Positions 15,938-24,814 are shown, counted from the first letter of the stretch. The stretch: 64,000 nucleotides of DNA from an uncultured bacterium (GCA_903868125.1 CAIPUE010000023.1:105877-169876); one strand, 5' to 3'. Translations and numbers: made by a program. Notes: generated from the sequence alone by a model not told the origin.

Positions 15938-16155
15938 TCAGCAACTCGGATGAAAACTAAATAGCATTATGCAAAATAATGTGATCTACGGAAGTTATAT
16001 AAGGTGACTTCGACGGCAAGGGGCAAAGGGTTGAAAAAACTCAAGCCAACAGAAAAAGTAACGTAGCGCTCGCAAGAAAATAGCAACCAAGCAAATTTCG
16101 ATGAAAATTTTCTGACGGAATTCTCGCGAGGGAGCAGGAAAGGTAAAAACAGAAT
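15938..16155 (+). promoter_or_regulatory. Structured spacer before rplC
   Basis: This is a non-coding 218-bp spacer. CTCGCAAGAA (16069-16078) can pair with TTCTCGCGAG (16121-16130), enclosing a smaller AAATTT/AAATTT stem-loop. An internal TTGA-loop-TCAA and an ATTATGCAAAATAAT palindrome (about 15966-15980) lie upstream. Spacers this long between rpsJ and rplC are unusual. A structured regulatory leader is plausible, but I match no known RNA family. Confidence 0.4.
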
Positions 16156-16791
16156 ATGACATTAGGTGTAATAGGTAAAAAATTAGGAATGACTCAAGTC
16201 TTTGATGAACAAGGGTTGGCAATTCCGGTAACAGTAATTAAAGTGGACAATATTGTGGTCACTCAAGTTAAGACTGTCGAAAAAGACGGTTATAATGCGA
16301 TTCAAGTCGGAACTGTTCCGGCTAAGGAAAAACATTTGACAAAAGCTCAAATTGGACACTTAAAGAAAAATCAATTAGAAAATTTCAGACATTTACAAGA
16401 GTTCAGGATTGATAACCCTCAAGATTATAAGGTTGGTCAATCAATCGAAGTATCTATTTTGGAGAATATTGAAAAAGTTGATGTTGTAGGAACATCAATT
16501 GGTAAGGGTTTCCAAGGGACTGTAAAAAGATGGAACTTCTCAAGAGGGCCAATGGGTCATGGTTCTAAAAATCACAGAGCTCCAGGGTCAATCGGCGCAG
16601 GTACAACTCCGGGTCGCGTTATTAAAGGTAAAAAGATGGCAGGAAACATGGGTAACGAAAGAGTTACCGTAACTAAGTTAAAACTGGTAAAAGTAGATAG
16701 CGAAAACTCTTTAATTTTAATAAAAGGCGCAGTTCCGGGACCTGAAGGAAAATTGGTTACGATTAAACCTTCAAGAATTAAATGGAACTAA
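16156..16791 (+). CDS. rplC: 50S ribosomal protein L3
   Basis: L3 organises the 50S core near the peptidyl transferase centre. The protein has 211 aa. The signature region KGFQGTVKRWNFSRGPMGHG and SIGAGTTPGRVIKGKKMAGN is intact, including the glutamine methylated in E. coli (within the FQG context). GCAGGAAAGG lies upstream of the ATG. Confidence 0.98.
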   Translation: MTLGVIGKKLGMTQVFDEQGLAIPVTVIKVDNIVVTQVKTVEKDGYNAIQVGTVPAKEKHLTKAQIGHLKKNQLENFRHLQEFRIDNPQDYKVGQSIEVSILENIEKVDVVGTSIGKGFQGTVKRWNFSRGPMGHGSKNHRAPGSIGAGTTPGRVIKGKKMAGNMGNERVTVTKLKLVKVDSENSLILIKGAVPGPEGKLVTIKPSRIKWN

Positions 16792-16803
16792 ATAAGTAAA
16801 AAA

Positions 16804-16825
16804 GTAGGATGGGCTTCAGCCCATC
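16804..16825 (+). repeat. GTAG-headed palindrome (REP-like) before rplD
   Basis: GTAG is followed by GATGGGCT, loop TC, AGCCCATC. It lies 20 bp before the rplD ATG. Confidence 0.65.
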
Positions 16826-16844
16826 AAAACAAAGGATAAGCAAA

Positions 16845-17480
16845 ATGACTAAAGAACAAATTATACTAAGTACAAGCGGAAAGAAATTGGGCGAAATTGC
16901 TTTAAACGAAAGCGTTTTCGGTGTAGAGCCTAACTTGCACGTTATGCACTTAGCATTAAGAAGACAATTAAATAATGCGCGTCAAGGTTCAGCTTGTACA
17001 AAAACAAGATCTGAAGTAGCGGGCGGCGGAAGAAAACCTTGGAAGCAAAAAGGTACAGGTAGAGCAAGAGCCGGTTCAATTCGTTCACCTTTATTCGCCG
17101 GTGGTGGTGTAACATTCGGACCAAAACCGAGAGATTACAGTTTTTCTATTCCTCAAAAGGCTAGAAAATTGGCTTTGAAATCAGCGTTATCCGCAAGAAG
17201 CGAAAAATTAGTTGTTGTTAAGGATTTCTCAGAAATCACAGAACCTAAAACAAAGATAATGGTAAAAGCTCTTTCTTCTTTGAAATTAGAAGGCAAGATT
17301 TTAATAATTGCTGATACAAAAGCGGCAGAAAATAAATATCTTGAACTTGCAGCAAGAAATATTCCAAGTGTAAGATTGATTTTACCTACAAACTTGAATG
17401 TAAAAGATATATTGGAAGCTGATAATGTAGTAATTACAGAAGCTGCAGTTAATGAAATAACTGAAAGGTTGATAAAATAA
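16845..17480 (+). CDS. rplD: 50S ribosomal protein L4
   Basis: L4 lines the exit tunnel and in E. coli autoregulates the S10 operon. The protein has 211 aa from ATG 16845, chosen for AAAGGATAAGC upstream; the longer frame from 16809 only reads through the REP-like palindrome. The extended loop TRSEVAGGGRKPWKQKGTGR and ARAGSIRSPLFAGGGVTFGP is typical. Its stop overlaps the rplW start (TAATG). Confidence 0.97.
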   Translation: MTKEQIILSTSGKKLGEIALNESVFGVEPNLHVMHLALRRQLNNARQGSACTKTRSEVAGGGRKPWKQKGTGRARAGSIRSPLFAGGGVTFGPKPRDYSFSIPQKARKLALKSALSARSEKLVVVKDFSEITEPKTKIMVKALSSLKLEGKILIIADTKAAENKYLELAARNIPSVRLILPTNLNVKDILEADNVVITEAAVNEITERLIK

Positions 17481-17788
17481 TGAGCAAGGAAAGAACAAAT
17501 ACAGAAAAATTATATGACGTATTAAAAGCGCCGCTGATTACAGAAAAATCAATGGCTGGTACGGCACTTGGACAATATACTTTTGAAGTAATCAAAACAG
17601 CTACAAAAGTTGAAATAGCACAAGCGGTAGAATTAGCTTTTCCAGGAAGAAAAGTTAAAAAAGTCAGAACGATTTATATGCCTTCTCACGCGAAGAGAAT
17701 GGGTATTAAGTCAGGCAGAACAACATCTAGTAAAAAAGCGATTGTCACAATAGAAGGTGATCCAATCGAAGAACTTACAGGAGCATAA
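17480..17788 (+). CDS. rplW: 50S ribosomal protein L23
   Basis: L23 is at the tunnel exit and docks trigger factor and SRP. The protein has 102 aa with KAPLITEKSMAGTALGQYTF, VEIAQAVELAFPGRKVKKVRT and a C-terminal basic strand. It is translationally coupled to rplD through an overlapping TAATG, the only tight junction in this part of the cluster. Confidence 0.96.
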   Translation: MSKERTNTEKLYDVLKAPLITEKSMAGTALGQYTFEVIKTATKVEIAQAVELAFPGRKVKKVRTIYMPSHAKRMGIKSGRTTSSKKAIVTIEGDPIEELTGA

Positions 17789-17861
17789 CGAACTAAAAAG
17801 GGAAAAGAATACCTTTTACTGAAAAATAAAGTAAACAAATTAAAATAAAGGACGTAAACAA

Positions 17862-18695
17862 ATGGCAATTCGTAAGATAAATCCAACTTCACCCGGCCAA
17901 AGAGGCATGACAAAGAGTGACTATCAGGAAATAACAACATCAACTCCTGAAAAATCATTGTTAAAACCTATAAAAAAACATGCGGGTAGAAATAATACAG
18001 GTAGAATAACTTGTCGTCATAAAGGTGGCGGTTCAAAACAAGCTTATCGTATGATTGATTTTAAACGTGAGAAATTCGGTATACCTGCAACAGTAAAAAC
18101 AATCGAGTATGATCCGAACAGAAACGTAAGAATTTCTTTGGTATTTTACGCAGATGGCGAAAAAAGATATATTTTAACACCAGAAGGTTTAAACGTAGGC
18201 GATGTAATCGTAAGCGGACCTGATGCACAAATTCAGACGGGTAACGCTCTTCCTTTGGAATTGATTCCATTGGGTTCGATTATTCATAATATTGAACTTG
18301 AACCGGGCAGAGGCGGAATATTGGTTCGTTCAGCGGGTAATTCGGCTCAATTAATGGCGAAAGAGGGTAATTATGTTACGATTAAGCTTCCGTCATCAGA
18401 AATGAGAATGATAAGAAAATCATGCTTGGCAACAATCGGCTCGCTTGGTAACGCTGAATACAAGAACTTAAAAATCGGTAAAGCGGGAAGAAAACGTCAC
18501 TTGGGTATCAAGCCTACAGTTCGTGGTGTTACGATGAACCCTTGCGATCACCCTCACGGTGGTGGTGAAGGAAAAACAGGTCCCGGAGGAAATCCGAAAA
18601 CACCTTGGGGCAAACCGGCTCTTGGTGCTAAGACCAGAAACAAAAAGAAACTTTCTAGCAAGTTAATTGTAAGAAGAAGAAAAAAATCGAGATAG
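17862..18695 (+). CDS. rplB: 50S ribosomal protein L2
   Basis: L2 is required for subunit association and peptidyl transfer. The protein has 277 aa, full length. Characteristic blocks are [31 protein letters not shown] ([15 protein letters not shown]), [20 protein letters not shown] (with the essential histidine) and a basic C-terminus. The 73-bp spacer to rplW carries only an A-rich ribosome site region (AAAGGACG). Confidence 0.98.
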   Translation: MAIRKINPTSPGQRGMTKSDYQEITTSTPEKSLLKPIKKHAGRNNTGRITCRHKGGGSKQAYRMIDFKREKFGIPATVKTIEYDPNRNVRISLVFYADGEKRYILTPEGLNVGDVIVSGPDAQIQTGNALPLELIPLGSIIHNIELEPGRGGILVRSAGNSAQLMAKEGNYVTIKLPSSEMRMIRKSCLATIGSLGNAEYKNLKIGKAGRKRHLGIKPTVRGVTMNPCDHPHGGGEGKTGPGGNPKTPWGKPALGAKTRNKKKLSSKLIVRRRKKSR

Positions 18696-18753
18696 GTAAA
18701 CAGTAAACGGATTTGAATTAGCAGTCCAACTTTTAAACTAACAAGGAGAAACA

Positions 18754-19035
18754 ATGGCACGTTCATTAAAAAAAGGTCCTTACGTAGAGGATTCATTACA
18801 GAAAAAAATCGATAAGATGAATGATAATTCTGAACATAAAGTTATAAAAACTTGGTCAAGAGCATCAATGATTATACCTGATATGTTAGGGCATACAATA
18901 GCGGTACACAATGGCAAAACGCATGTTCCTGTTTATGTAACGGAGCAGATGATTGGACATAAATTGGGTGAATTTTCACCTACAAGATTGTTCAGAGGTC
19001 ACGCCGGCGGGGATAAAACTGCTAAAAGAAAGTAA
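18754..19035 (+). CDS. rpsS: 30S ribosomal protein S19
   Basis: S19 binds 16S rRNA in the 30S head. The protein has 93 aa with [33 protein letters not shown] and [17 protein letters not shown] strong AAGGAGAAAC precedes the ATG. The 58-bp spacer from rplB includes weak GTAAACG heptads. Confidence 0.97.
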   Translation: MARSLKKGPYVEDSLQKKIDKMNDNSEHKVIKTWSRASMIIPDMLGHTIAVHNGKTHVPVYVTEQMIGHKLGEFSPTRLFRGHAGGDKTAKRK

Positions 19036-19105
19036 AAAGGTAAAACATTTCACCTTTTCAATCTTTTAACCAAGACAAAAAGTTAATATAATAAGCTTAA
19101 ATAAA

Positions 19106-19130
19106 GTAGGTTGGGTTTTCCAACCCAACA
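19106..19130 (+). repeat. GTAG-headed palindrome (REP-like) before rplV
   Basis: GTAG, then GTTGGGTT, loop TTCC and AACCCAAC. Similar GTAGGTTGGGTT palindromes are frequent in cyanobacterial genomes as I recall. Close copies lie at 22109 and 23098. Confidence 0.75.
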
Positions 19131-19161
19131 GCATAAAACAAATTAAAAAAAGGATAAAAAA

Positions 19162-19491
19162 ATGGAAGCAAAAGCAAAACAAACGGACATAAAAATGACA
19201 GCAAGAAAACTTCGCCGAGTAATCAACGAAGTTCGTGGAAAAGCAGTCATTGAAGCACAAACGACATTACGTTTTATGCCATATTTTGCGGCAAGAGTGG
19301 TTGAAAAGAATTTGAAAGCTGCTATTGCAAATGCGCAGGAAAAATTTGGTGTAGGACCTGAGGTTTTGAAAATTTCTGAAATTTTCGCCGATGAAAGCGA
19401 AACTTTCAAAAGAGGAAAACCAAGAGCGCAGGGTCGTATTTATAGAAGATTAAAACGTACAGCGCACTTGACAGTAAAAGTAAGCGACTAA
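19162..19491 (+). CDS. rplV: 50S ribosomal protein L22
   Basis: L22 lines the exit tunnel. The protein has 109 aa with KMTARKLRRVINEVRGKAVI, NLKAAIANAQEKFG, and the tunnel hairpin/terminal region FKRGKPRAQGRIYRRLKRTA. AAAAAAGGATAAAAAA precedes the ATG. The spacer from rpsS (126 bp) holds a REP-like palindrome. Confidence 0.97.
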   Translation: MEAKAKQTDIKMTARKLRRVINEVRGKAVIEAQTTLRFMPYFAARVVEKNLKAAIANAQEKFGVGPEVLKISEIFADESETFKRGKPRAQGRIYRRLKRTAHLTVKVSD

Positions 19492-19523
19492 AAAGTTAAT
19501 AAAACAAAAAAAGGACGTAAAAA

Positions 19524-20249
19524 ATGGGACAGAAAACACATCCAACCGGATTCAGAGTAGGAATAATTAAACCTTGGGTTAGCACTTGGTTCGCTAAGTT
19601 CGGGGATTATGCCGAATTCGTTGCAGAAGATGCAAAAATAAGAAAATTTGTTAAAAAGAAATTATACACAGCAGGTGTTTCAAGAATTTTGATTGACAGA
19701 AAAGCTCAAAATACAACAATAACTGTTGTAACCGCAAAACCCGGTATCGTTGTGGGTCGTGGTGGACAAGGTATAGAAGATTTGAAAAAAGAAGTTTCAA
19801 AATATATCAATAAACCCGTTATCATAAATGTTGTTGAAGTCGCAAGGATTGACGCTGATGCTCAGTTGGTAGCTGAATCAATCGCGCTTCAATTGGAAAA
19901 ACGTATTGCGTTTAGACGTGCAATGAAACAATCAATGCAGCGTACTATGAGAGCAGGCGTTCAAGGAATTAAGGTTATGGTATCAGGAAGACTTGGTGGT
20001 GCTGAAATTGCTCGTTCTGAATGGGCAAAAGAAGGAAGAATTCCTCTTCAAACATTAAGAGCTGACGTGGATTACGGATTTGCTGAAGCAGATACAATAA
20101 TGGGTAAAATTGGGGTTAAAGTTTGGGTATTCAAAGGAAACTTAATGCCTAACGAACAGGCTGACTTAAATATTAAATCAGCGAAAAAAGCAGGACACAG
20201 TGAAGACAAATCTGCAAGACGCCCAAGACATAAAGGCGCCGACGAGTAA
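19524..20249 (+). CDS. rpsC: 30S ribosomal protein S3
   Basis: S3 is at the mRNA entry site. The protein has 241 aa. It opens [20 protein letters not shown] and contains the KH domain [15 protein letters not shown] ([18 protein letters not shown]) and C-terminal [20 protein letters not shown]. The tail is Lys/Arg rich, a little longer than E. coli. The gap to rplV is only 32 bp with AAAAAAGGACG. Confidence 0.98.
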   Translation: MGQKTHPTGFRVGIIKPWVSTWFAKFGDYAEFVAEDAKIRKFVKKKLYTAGVSRILIDRKAQNTTITVVTAKPGIVVGRGGQGIEDLKKEVSKYINKPVIINVVEVARIDADAQLVAESIALQLEKRIAFRRAMKQSMQRTMRAGVQGIKVMVSGRLGGAEIARSEWAKEGRIPLQTLRADVDYGFAEADTIMGKIGVKVWVFKGNLMPNEQADLNIKSAKKAGHSEDKSARRPRHKGADE

Positions 20250-20343
20250 AAAGTAAAGAGTGAAAAGAACTTAAATGTTTTATCGCTTACATTTCGCTCA
20301 ACCAATCAATAAGTTAATAAACAAAAACAAAGGAACGTAAAAA

Positions 20344-20763
20344 ATGTTAATGCCTAAAAAAACAAAATATCGCAAAATGATGAAAGGTAATATGAAAGGT
20401 ACCGAAACTAGAGGTACTACACTTGAGTTTGGTCAATATGCACTTCAAGCAGTCGAACCGGGTTGGATAACAAGCCGTCAGATAGAGGCAGCGAGAAGAA
20501 CAATGACACGTAAAATCAAACGTGGCGGTAACGTTTGGATAAAGATTTTCCCTGATAAACCGATTACTGCAAAACCTGCAGAAACTCGTATGGGTTCAGG
20601 AAAAGGAAACGTAGAATACTGGGTTGCAGTTGTTAAACCTAACAGAATTCTATTTGAATTAGATTATTTTAATAGAGAAGAAGCTGTTGAAGCTTTGGAA
20701 TTAGCTGCTCAAAAACTTCCTATTAAGGTAAAGGTGGTAGAAAAACCAAGAACACAAGCGTAA
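20344..20763 (+). CDS. rplP: 50S ribosomal protein L16
   Basis: L16 helps position A-site tRNA. The protein has 139 aa with [40 protein letters not shown], and [23 protein letters not shown] 20344 has AAAGGAACG upstream; the ATG two codons later is equally compatible with family starts (MLMPKK versus MPKK). Confidence 0.97.
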   Translation: MLMPKKTKYRKMMKGNMKGTETRGTTLEFGQYALQAVEPGWITSRQIEAARRTMTRKIKRGGNVWIKIFPDKPITAKPAETRMGSGKGNVEYWVAVVKPNRILFELDYFNREEAVEALELAAQKLPIKVKVVEKPRTQA

Positions 20764-21025
20764 TTGGTAGGTTTTCCAAGAAAAACAGATGCGAGCGAAT
20801 TTCGGCAAGAGTGAGAGAAGCGAAACTCGTCCCTGTGAGGGAAATCACACTTTCCCGAACTGCCGATAATTCAAGACAGCGGACAAATCTCACAACAATA
20901 GATAGCCAAAGCAAAAACAGCTAGTGCATCAAGGCTAGTAAGCCAATATCAACAAATAAGTTAGTAGTATTAATGAAAAACAGGAAAAGGCGCGAAAACA
21001 AAGATTTCGTGTTGAGGTAAAGAAA
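20764..21025 (+). promoter_or_regulatory. Structured leader segment before rpmC
   Basis: This is a 262-bp non-coding spacer. It shares ordered blocks with the spacer before rpsQ: AACAGATGCGAGCG (20784-20797), AGTGCATCAA near 20922, AAGTTAGTA (20958-20966) and AAAGGCGCGAAAA with AAAGATTTCGTGT (20987-21012). The last pair forms a CGCGAAA/TTTCGTG stem directly before GAGGTAAAGAAA and the ATG. Inside lies a GTGAGGGAAA/TTTCCC hairpin. Very likely a duplicated cis element; its function is unknown. Confidence 0.5.
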
Positions 21026-21217
21026 ATGAAACTAAGCGAAATGCGTGAAAAAACAGTAGACGAATTAAAAGATGTAGTAGTTGAATTTAAAAAACAATTA
21101 TTCAATTTGAGATTACAAAAATCAACACATAAATTGGAAAATACAGCTTTGATTTCAACAACAAAGCATTCAATAGCACAAGCAAAAACACTAATCAAAG
21201 AAAAAGGGGTAATATAA
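21026..21217 (+). CDS. rpmC: 50S ribosomal protein L29
   Basis: L29 sits near the tunnel exit. The protein has 63 aa: MKLSEMREKTVDELKDVVVE and KKQLFNLRLQKSTHKLENTA, the standard two-helix hairpin with the conserved LRxQ-like block. GAGG lies 7 bp before the ATG at the end of the leader element. Confidence 0.96.
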   Translation: MKLSEMREKTVDELKDVVVEFKKQLFNLRLQKSTHKLENTALISTTKHSIAQAKTLIKEKGVI

Positions 21218-21374
21218 ACAGATGCGAGCGGGCGAGTCTCATAATGAACAAAGAGACAAAGCAGAATCCAGCGAGTGCATTAATCGGGTAAGCCGGTAAA
21301 ATAAAAAAAGTTAGTATATATAGATAGAAAAGTAAAGGCGCGAAAATAAAAGATTTCGTGTAATGGTAGAAAAA
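21218..21374 (+). promoter_or_regulatory. Structured leader segment before rpsQ
   Basis: This 157-bp spacer is a shorter relative of 20764-21025. AACAGATGCGAGCG begins in the rpmC stop codon (21217-21230), GAGTGCATTAATCGGGTAAG follows near 21275, AAGTTAGTA lies at 21308-21316, and AAAGGCGCGAAAA with AAAGATTTCGTGT at 21334-21361. The relative lacks about 100 bp of internal hairpins found in the first copy. Confidence 0.5.
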
Positions 21375-21620
21375 ATGCCTAAGAAAGAAAAGCAAGGTGT
21401 TGTAATAAGCAACAAAATGGAAAAAACAATTGTAGTAAAAGTTGCGTCGTATAACCCGCACCCAAAATACAAGAAAATTATGGAATCAAACAAGAACTAT
21501 AAAGCACACGATGAAAAAGGAATTTGTTCTGAGGGTGATGTTGTAAAAATCATCGAATCAAAGCCGGTTTCAGGTTCAAAGCGTTGGGCAGTTCTTGAAG
21601 TGGTCGAAAAAGCAAAATAG
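21375..21620 (+). CDS. rpsQ: 30S ribosomal protein S17
   Basis: S17 is an early-assembly 16S-binding OB-fold protein. The protein has 81 aa with KQGVVISNKMEKTIVVKVAS, HPKYKKIMESNKNYKAHDE and DVVKIIESKPVSGSKRW. The ATG at 21375 was chosen by comparison with the parallel rpmC leader, which places the start at the same distance from the TTTCGTGT block; an in-frame ATG at 21363 is less likely. Confidence 0.95.
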   Translation: MPKKEKQGVVISNKMEKTIVVKVASYNPHPKYKKIMESNKNYKAHDEKGICSEGDVVKIIESKPVSGSKRWAVLEVVEKAK

Positions 21621-21628
21621 TTAATAAG

Positions 21629-21676
21629 CAAACGGTAAACAGAAATTCCGTTCACCGTTTACTCTTTACTGTTTAC
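21629..21676 (+). repeat. Heptad-repeat hairpin before rplN
   Basis: The left arm AAACGGTAAACAG is complementary to right-hand CGTTTAC/TGTTTAC heptads (CCGTTCACCGTTTACTCTTT, ACTGTTTACT). It lies in the 98-bp spacer between rpsQ and rplN. Confidence 0.75.
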
Positions 21677-21718
21677 TAAATCATAAGGTAAATAAATAAT
21701 ACAAAGGATAAACAAACA

Positions 21719-22087
21719 ATGATACAACAAGAAACTAGATTAGCAGTGGCAGACAATACAGGCGCAAAAGAAATTTTGTGTATACGTGTTCTTGGCAGCT
21801 CAAACAAAAAATTCGCAGCAGTTGGCGATGTAATTGTTGCAACAGTAAAGACTGCAACTCCGAATATGGCGGTAAAAAAGTCTGAAGTGGTAAAAGCAGT
21901 TGTCGTAAGAACAAAAGCTGATATCAAAAGAAACGATGGTTCGGTAATCAGATTTGATGAAAACGCAGCAGTAATAATTAATAAAGATGGTAATCCTCGC
22001 GGAACACGTGTTTTTGGACCGGTTGCCCGTGAATTAAGAGATAAGAATTTTATGAAAATTGTTTCTCTTGCACCGGAAGTAATTTAA
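21719..22087 (+). CDS. rplN: 50S ribosomal protein L14
   Basis: L14 forms an intersubunit bridge and binds RsfS. The protein has 122 aa, exactly family length. [20 protein letters not shown] is the canonical start, followed by [14 protein letters not shown] and the signature region [40 protein letters not shown] precedes the ATG. Confidence 0.98.
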   Translation: MIQQETRLAVADNTGAKEILCIRVLGSSNKKFAAVGDVIVATVKTATPNMAVKKSEVVKAVVVRTKADIKRNDGSVIRFDENAAVIINKDGNPRGTRVFGPVARELRDKNFMKIVSLAPEVI

Positions 22088-22108
22088 GTAAAAAGCAAAA
22101 GGTAAAAA

Positions 22109-22132
22109 GTAGGTTGAGTTTTTAACCCAACA
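22109..22132 (+). repeat. GTAG-headed palindrome (REP-like) before rplX
   Basis: GTAGGTTGAGTT, loop TTT, AACCCAACA, with one mismatch in the stem. It is preceded by GTAAAAA-type heptads (22087-22108) and lies 18 bp before the rplX start. Confidence 0.65.
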
Positions 22133-22149
22133 ATATAAAGGACAAAAAA

Positions 22150-22488
22150 ATGGCAAAAGAAAATAAAAAAAGCTTGCATGTAAAAACAGGTGACAGAGTA
22201 ATCGTCACAGCAGGCAAAGACAAAGGCAAAATCGGAAACATTAAAAAAGTAAATCCTTCTGAAGCTAAAGTAGTTGTGGAAGGCGCAAATTTGGTTACAA
22301 AAGCACAAAAAGCAAATCCTGCGGCAGGTGTTCAGGGCGGTTTGATAAAAATCGAGGCTGCATTGAACTCTTCAAACGTAATGATTGTATGCCCAAGTTG
22401 CGAAAAACCGACAAGGATCAAACACGATGTAGTCGAAAACAAAAAAATCCGTGTTTGTAAAAAATGTGGTGAACAGTTGGATGTGTAA
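22150..22488 (+). CDS. rplX: 50S ribosomal protein L24
   Basis: L24 starts 50S assembly. The protein has 112 aa. The KOW motif GDRVIVTAGKDKGKIGNIKK is near the N-terminus and the C-terminal CPSCEKPTRIKHDVVENKKI with VCKKCGEQLD forms the four-cysteine zinc ribbon seen in many bacterial L24 proteins. The ATG follows AAAGGACAAAAAA. Confidence 0.96.
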   Translation: MAKENKKSLHVKTGDRVIVTAGKDKGKIGNIKKVNPSEAKVVVEGANLVTKAQKANPAAGVQGGLIKIEAALNSSNVMIVCPSCEKPTRIKHDVVENKKIRVCKKCGEQLDV

Positions 22489-22528
22489 AGCGAAATGCTG
22501 ATAACATCTTATTAAAAGGAAGAAAAAA

Positions 22529-23092
22529 ATGACAGTAACAGAAAGTTTAAGAAAAAAATACGAAAAAACAGTTAAAAAAGCATTAAAAGAAAAATTTGGC
22601 TATGATAATGACCATAAAGTTCCAAGATTGCATAAAATTGTTTTGAATATGGGTGTTGGTGAAGCTTCTCACAATTCAAAAATTGCAGAAGTAATTGAGG
22701 CTCAATTAACAAAAATTGCGGGACAAAAATGTGTAGTCACAAAGGCAAAAAAATCAATCGCATCTTATAAATTGAGAGAAGGAATGCCGGTTGGAGCAAT
22801 GGTAACATTGCGTGGCGAAAGAATGTATGATTTCTTGCAAAAATTAATATGCGTTGTCCTACCTCGTATCCGTGACTTTAGAGGAATAAGTTCCAAAAGT
22901 TTTGATGGACGTGGCAATTATACTTGTGGCTTAAAGGAACAGGCTTTGTTCCCTGAAATTAAGTATGAAGATGTTGATTTGGTTAAAGGGATGAATATTT
23001 CAATAATCACAACAGCTGAAACAGATGACGAAGCAAGAACTTTGTTGGCAGAATTAGGTATGCCGTTCAAAGGAATGAACAAACAACAGTAA
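22529..23092 (+). CDS. rplE: 50S ribosomal protein L5
   Basis: L5 binds 5S rRNA in the central protuberance. The protein has 187 aa. [29 protein letters not shown] ([20 protein letters not shown]), [20 protein letters not shown] and the end [11 protein letters not shown] are all standard. AAAAGGAAG precedes the ATG. Confidence 0.97.
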   Translation: MTVTESLRKKYEKTVKKALKEKFGYDNDHKVPRLHKIVLNMGVGEASHNSKIAEVIEAQLTKIAGQKCVVTKAKKSIASYKLREGMPVGAMVTLRGERMYDFLQKLICVVLPRIRDFRGISSKSFDGRGNYTCGLKEQALFPEIKYEDVDLVKGMNISIITTAETDDEARTLLAELGMPFKGMNKQQ

Positions 23093-23097
23093 ACTGA

Positions 23098-23121
23098 GTA
23101 GGTTGGGTTTTTAACCCAACA
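23098..23121 (+). repeat. GTAG-headed palindrome (REP-like) before rpsN
   Basis: GTAGGTTGGGTT, loop TTT and AACCCAACA form a perfect stem. It lies in the 54-bp rplE-rpsN spacer. Confidence 0.75.
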
Positions 23122-23146
23122 AAATAAACCCAAAAAGGAGAAATTC

Positions 23147-23353
23147 ATGGCTAACAAAGCGATGATTAACAAAGAAGAAAAACGACAAAAGCTTGCAGCA
23201 GCAGGCAAATATCCAAAAGTAAGATTGCACAACAGATGTAGTATTTGCGGAAGACCTCATGGTTTCCACAGAGATTTCGGTTTATGCAGAATTCACTTGA
23301 GAGAAATGGCTCACAGAGGCTTATTGCCCGGTGTTGTCAAAGCCAGTTGGTAA
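23147..23353 (+). CDS. rpsN: 30S ribosomal protein S14, zinc-ribbon type with Cys3-His
   Basis: S14 binds 16S rRNA in the head. The protein has 68 aa and ends [11 protein letters not shown], typical of the short zinc-dependent form. The metal-site pattern is C-S-I-C, then after 15 residues C-R-I-H ([11 protein letters not shown]). The usual short form has a fourth cysteine (C-R-x-C), so here the site is Cys3-His. AAAAAGGAG precedes the ATG. Confidence 0.93.
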   Translation: MANKAMINKEEKRQKLAAAGKYPKVRLHNRCSICGRPHGFHRDFGLCRIHLREMAHRGLLPGVVKASW

Positions 23354-23400
23354 TTCAATACATATTGACTTGCTATACTGCTAAAGAATTTTAGTAAGTA

Positions 23401-23473
23401 GTAAAACCGTGAAAAGGAAAAAGTAAACAGTGAAAAGAAATTCTTCTCACTTCTTGCTTCTCACCTCTCACCC
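23401..23473 (+). repeat. Heptad-repeat hairpin before rpsH
   Basis: The left arm GTGAAAAGGAAAAAGTAAAC with AGTGAAAAG and the right arm TTCTTCTCACTTCTTGCTTC with TCACCTCTCACCC form a purine/pyrimidine-biased imperfect hairpin. It makes a spurious 5' extension of the rpsH frame. Confidence 0.65.
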
Positions 23474-23492
23474 AATCAAAAGGACAAAGAAA

Positions 23493-23888
23493 ATGAACAC
23501 AGATCCAATAGCAGATATGCTAACAAGAATCAGAAATGCAAATTTGGTTTCTCATGCAACAGTTGAAATGCCGAGTTCAAAGTTAAAAATTGAATTGGCA
23601 AAGTTATTGAAAGACGAAGGATATATCGTTGATTATTCGGTTAAAACAATCGAAAAATTTAACTTTTTGACAATCGTGTTGAAATATGACGAAAAACATA
23701 AACCGGTTATTTCCAATTTGAAAAGAATTTCTAAACCGGGTTTAAGAAATTATTGCAAAGCTAAAAACTTGCCTAAAGTATTTGGAGGTTTAGGAGTTGC
23801 AATTGTTTCGACAAGCAAAGGCTTGTTTACAGACAGAAAAGCCCGCAAAGAAAATTTGGGCGGCGAAGTTCTTTGCTACGTCTGGTAA
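23493..23888 (+). CDS. rpsH: 30S ribosomal protein S8
   Basis: S8 binds the central domain of 16S rRNA and represses the spc operon in E. coli. The protein has 131 aa from ATG 23493, which follows AAAAGGACAAAG; the frame is open further upstream only through repeat DNA. It starts [20 protein letters not shown] and has the C-terminal [20 protein letters not shown] and EVLCYVW. Confidence 0.97.
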   Translation: MNTDPIADMLTRIRNANLVSHATVEMPSSKLKIELAKLLKDEGYIVDYSVKTIEKFNFLTIVLKYDEKHKPVISNLKRISKPGLRNYCKAKNLPKVFGGLGVAIVSTSKGLFTDRKARKENLGGEVLCYVW

Positions 23889-24274
23889 CCAGCTTTTTTG
23901 TAAAAAAGCTGGGCAAAAAACTTTAGGAACATTAGTCCTTTCGCTAAAGAAAAACAGACTTATGTTTTAGGGTTTTTGTAAGAAAAAGTAGTTCTCACTA
24001 TAGGCGATATCTTTCAATAATCGGACAATAATGGCAAGCCGTGAGGCCATTTTGCACGTTTCGCCACAGCTCAACGGCACCCATTAGGGACATTTTCTAT
24101 AATTCGAGCACGGCTCTCATTAAGAAAAGCAGTCAAAGAAGGCAAAAACTTTAGGAACATTAGTCCTTTCACTAAAGGAAAACAGATTCATGTTTTAGGA
24201 GTTTTGTAAAAAATAAATAATTAGCAGTTAAGCTCAATTGGCAGAAAAGCTTAACTAAGTAAAGGAGAAAAATT
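23889..24274 (+). repeat. Repeat-filled 386-bp spacer between rpsH and rplF
   Basis: It begins with a perfect hairpin directly after the rpsH stop (CCAGCTTTTTT and AAAAGCTGG, 23889-23912). Then comes a direct repeat of about 69 bp, first at 23912-23980 and again at 24141-24209, with roughly eight differences. Each unit contains CTTTAGGAACATTAGTCC and CTAAAG and can form its own hairpin. Between them lies a relatively G+C-rich segment with an AATGGC/GGCCATT stem (about 24030-24051). I see no coding frame. Confidence 0.7.
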
Positions 24275-24814
24275 ATGTCACGTATAGGTAAATTACCGAT
24301 AGAAATTCCGCAAGGAGTAGAAGTCACAATTAATGGACAAACAGTTAGTGCTAAAGGCCCTTTGGGAACTGAAAGTGTTACTGTAAGAGAAGAAATTATT
24401 GTAAAAAAAGAAGATGGCAAAGTTGTTTTAACAAGACGCGATGAAGAAAGAAAAACCCGTGCGCTCCATGGTCTTTCAAGAACATTGGTAGCAAATGCAA
24501 TCAATGGTGTTAAAACAGGATTTGAGAAGAAATTGGAACTTCAAGGGGTTGGTTATCGTGCTGCGATGCAAGGTACAACTTTGAATTTACAATTGGGTTA
24601 TTCTCATCCGGTAAATATTGAACCACCTGCAGGAATTGAAATTGCAGTAGAAGCAAACACAAAAATTTCTGTAAAAGGTTCGAATAAGCAAGCAGTAGGC
24701 GATGTGGCAGCAACAATTCGTTCAAAAAGACCTCCTGAAGTATATAAAGGAAAAGGGGTCAGATATGAAGGCGAATATGTTAGACGTAAAGCCGGTAAAG
24801 CAGGTAAAAAATAA
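24275..24814 (+). CDS. rplF: 50S ribosomal protein L6
   Basis: L6 lies near the factor-binding site. The protein has 179 aa: [20 protein letters not shown], then [35 protein letters not shown], and the C-terminal [20 protein letters not shown] with [23 protein letters not shown] precedes the ATG. Confidence 0.98.
   Translation: MSRIGKLPIEIPQGVEVTINGQTVSAKGPLGTESVTVREEIIVKKEDGKVVLTRRDEERKTRALHGLSRTLVANAINGVKTGFEKKLELQGVGYRAAMQGTTLNLQLGYSHPVNIEPPAGIEIAVEANTKISVKGSNKQAVGDVAATIRSKRPPEVYKGKGVRYEGEYVRRKAGKAGKK

Noticed and set aside
16809..16844. N-terminal extension of L4
   Set aside because: The extra codons are the REP-like palindrome; the proper ATG at 16845 has a ribosome site and matches the family start.
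23430..23492. N-terminal extension of S8
   Set aside because: It is read from a heptad-repeat hairpin; [10 protein letters not shown] is the normal S8 start.
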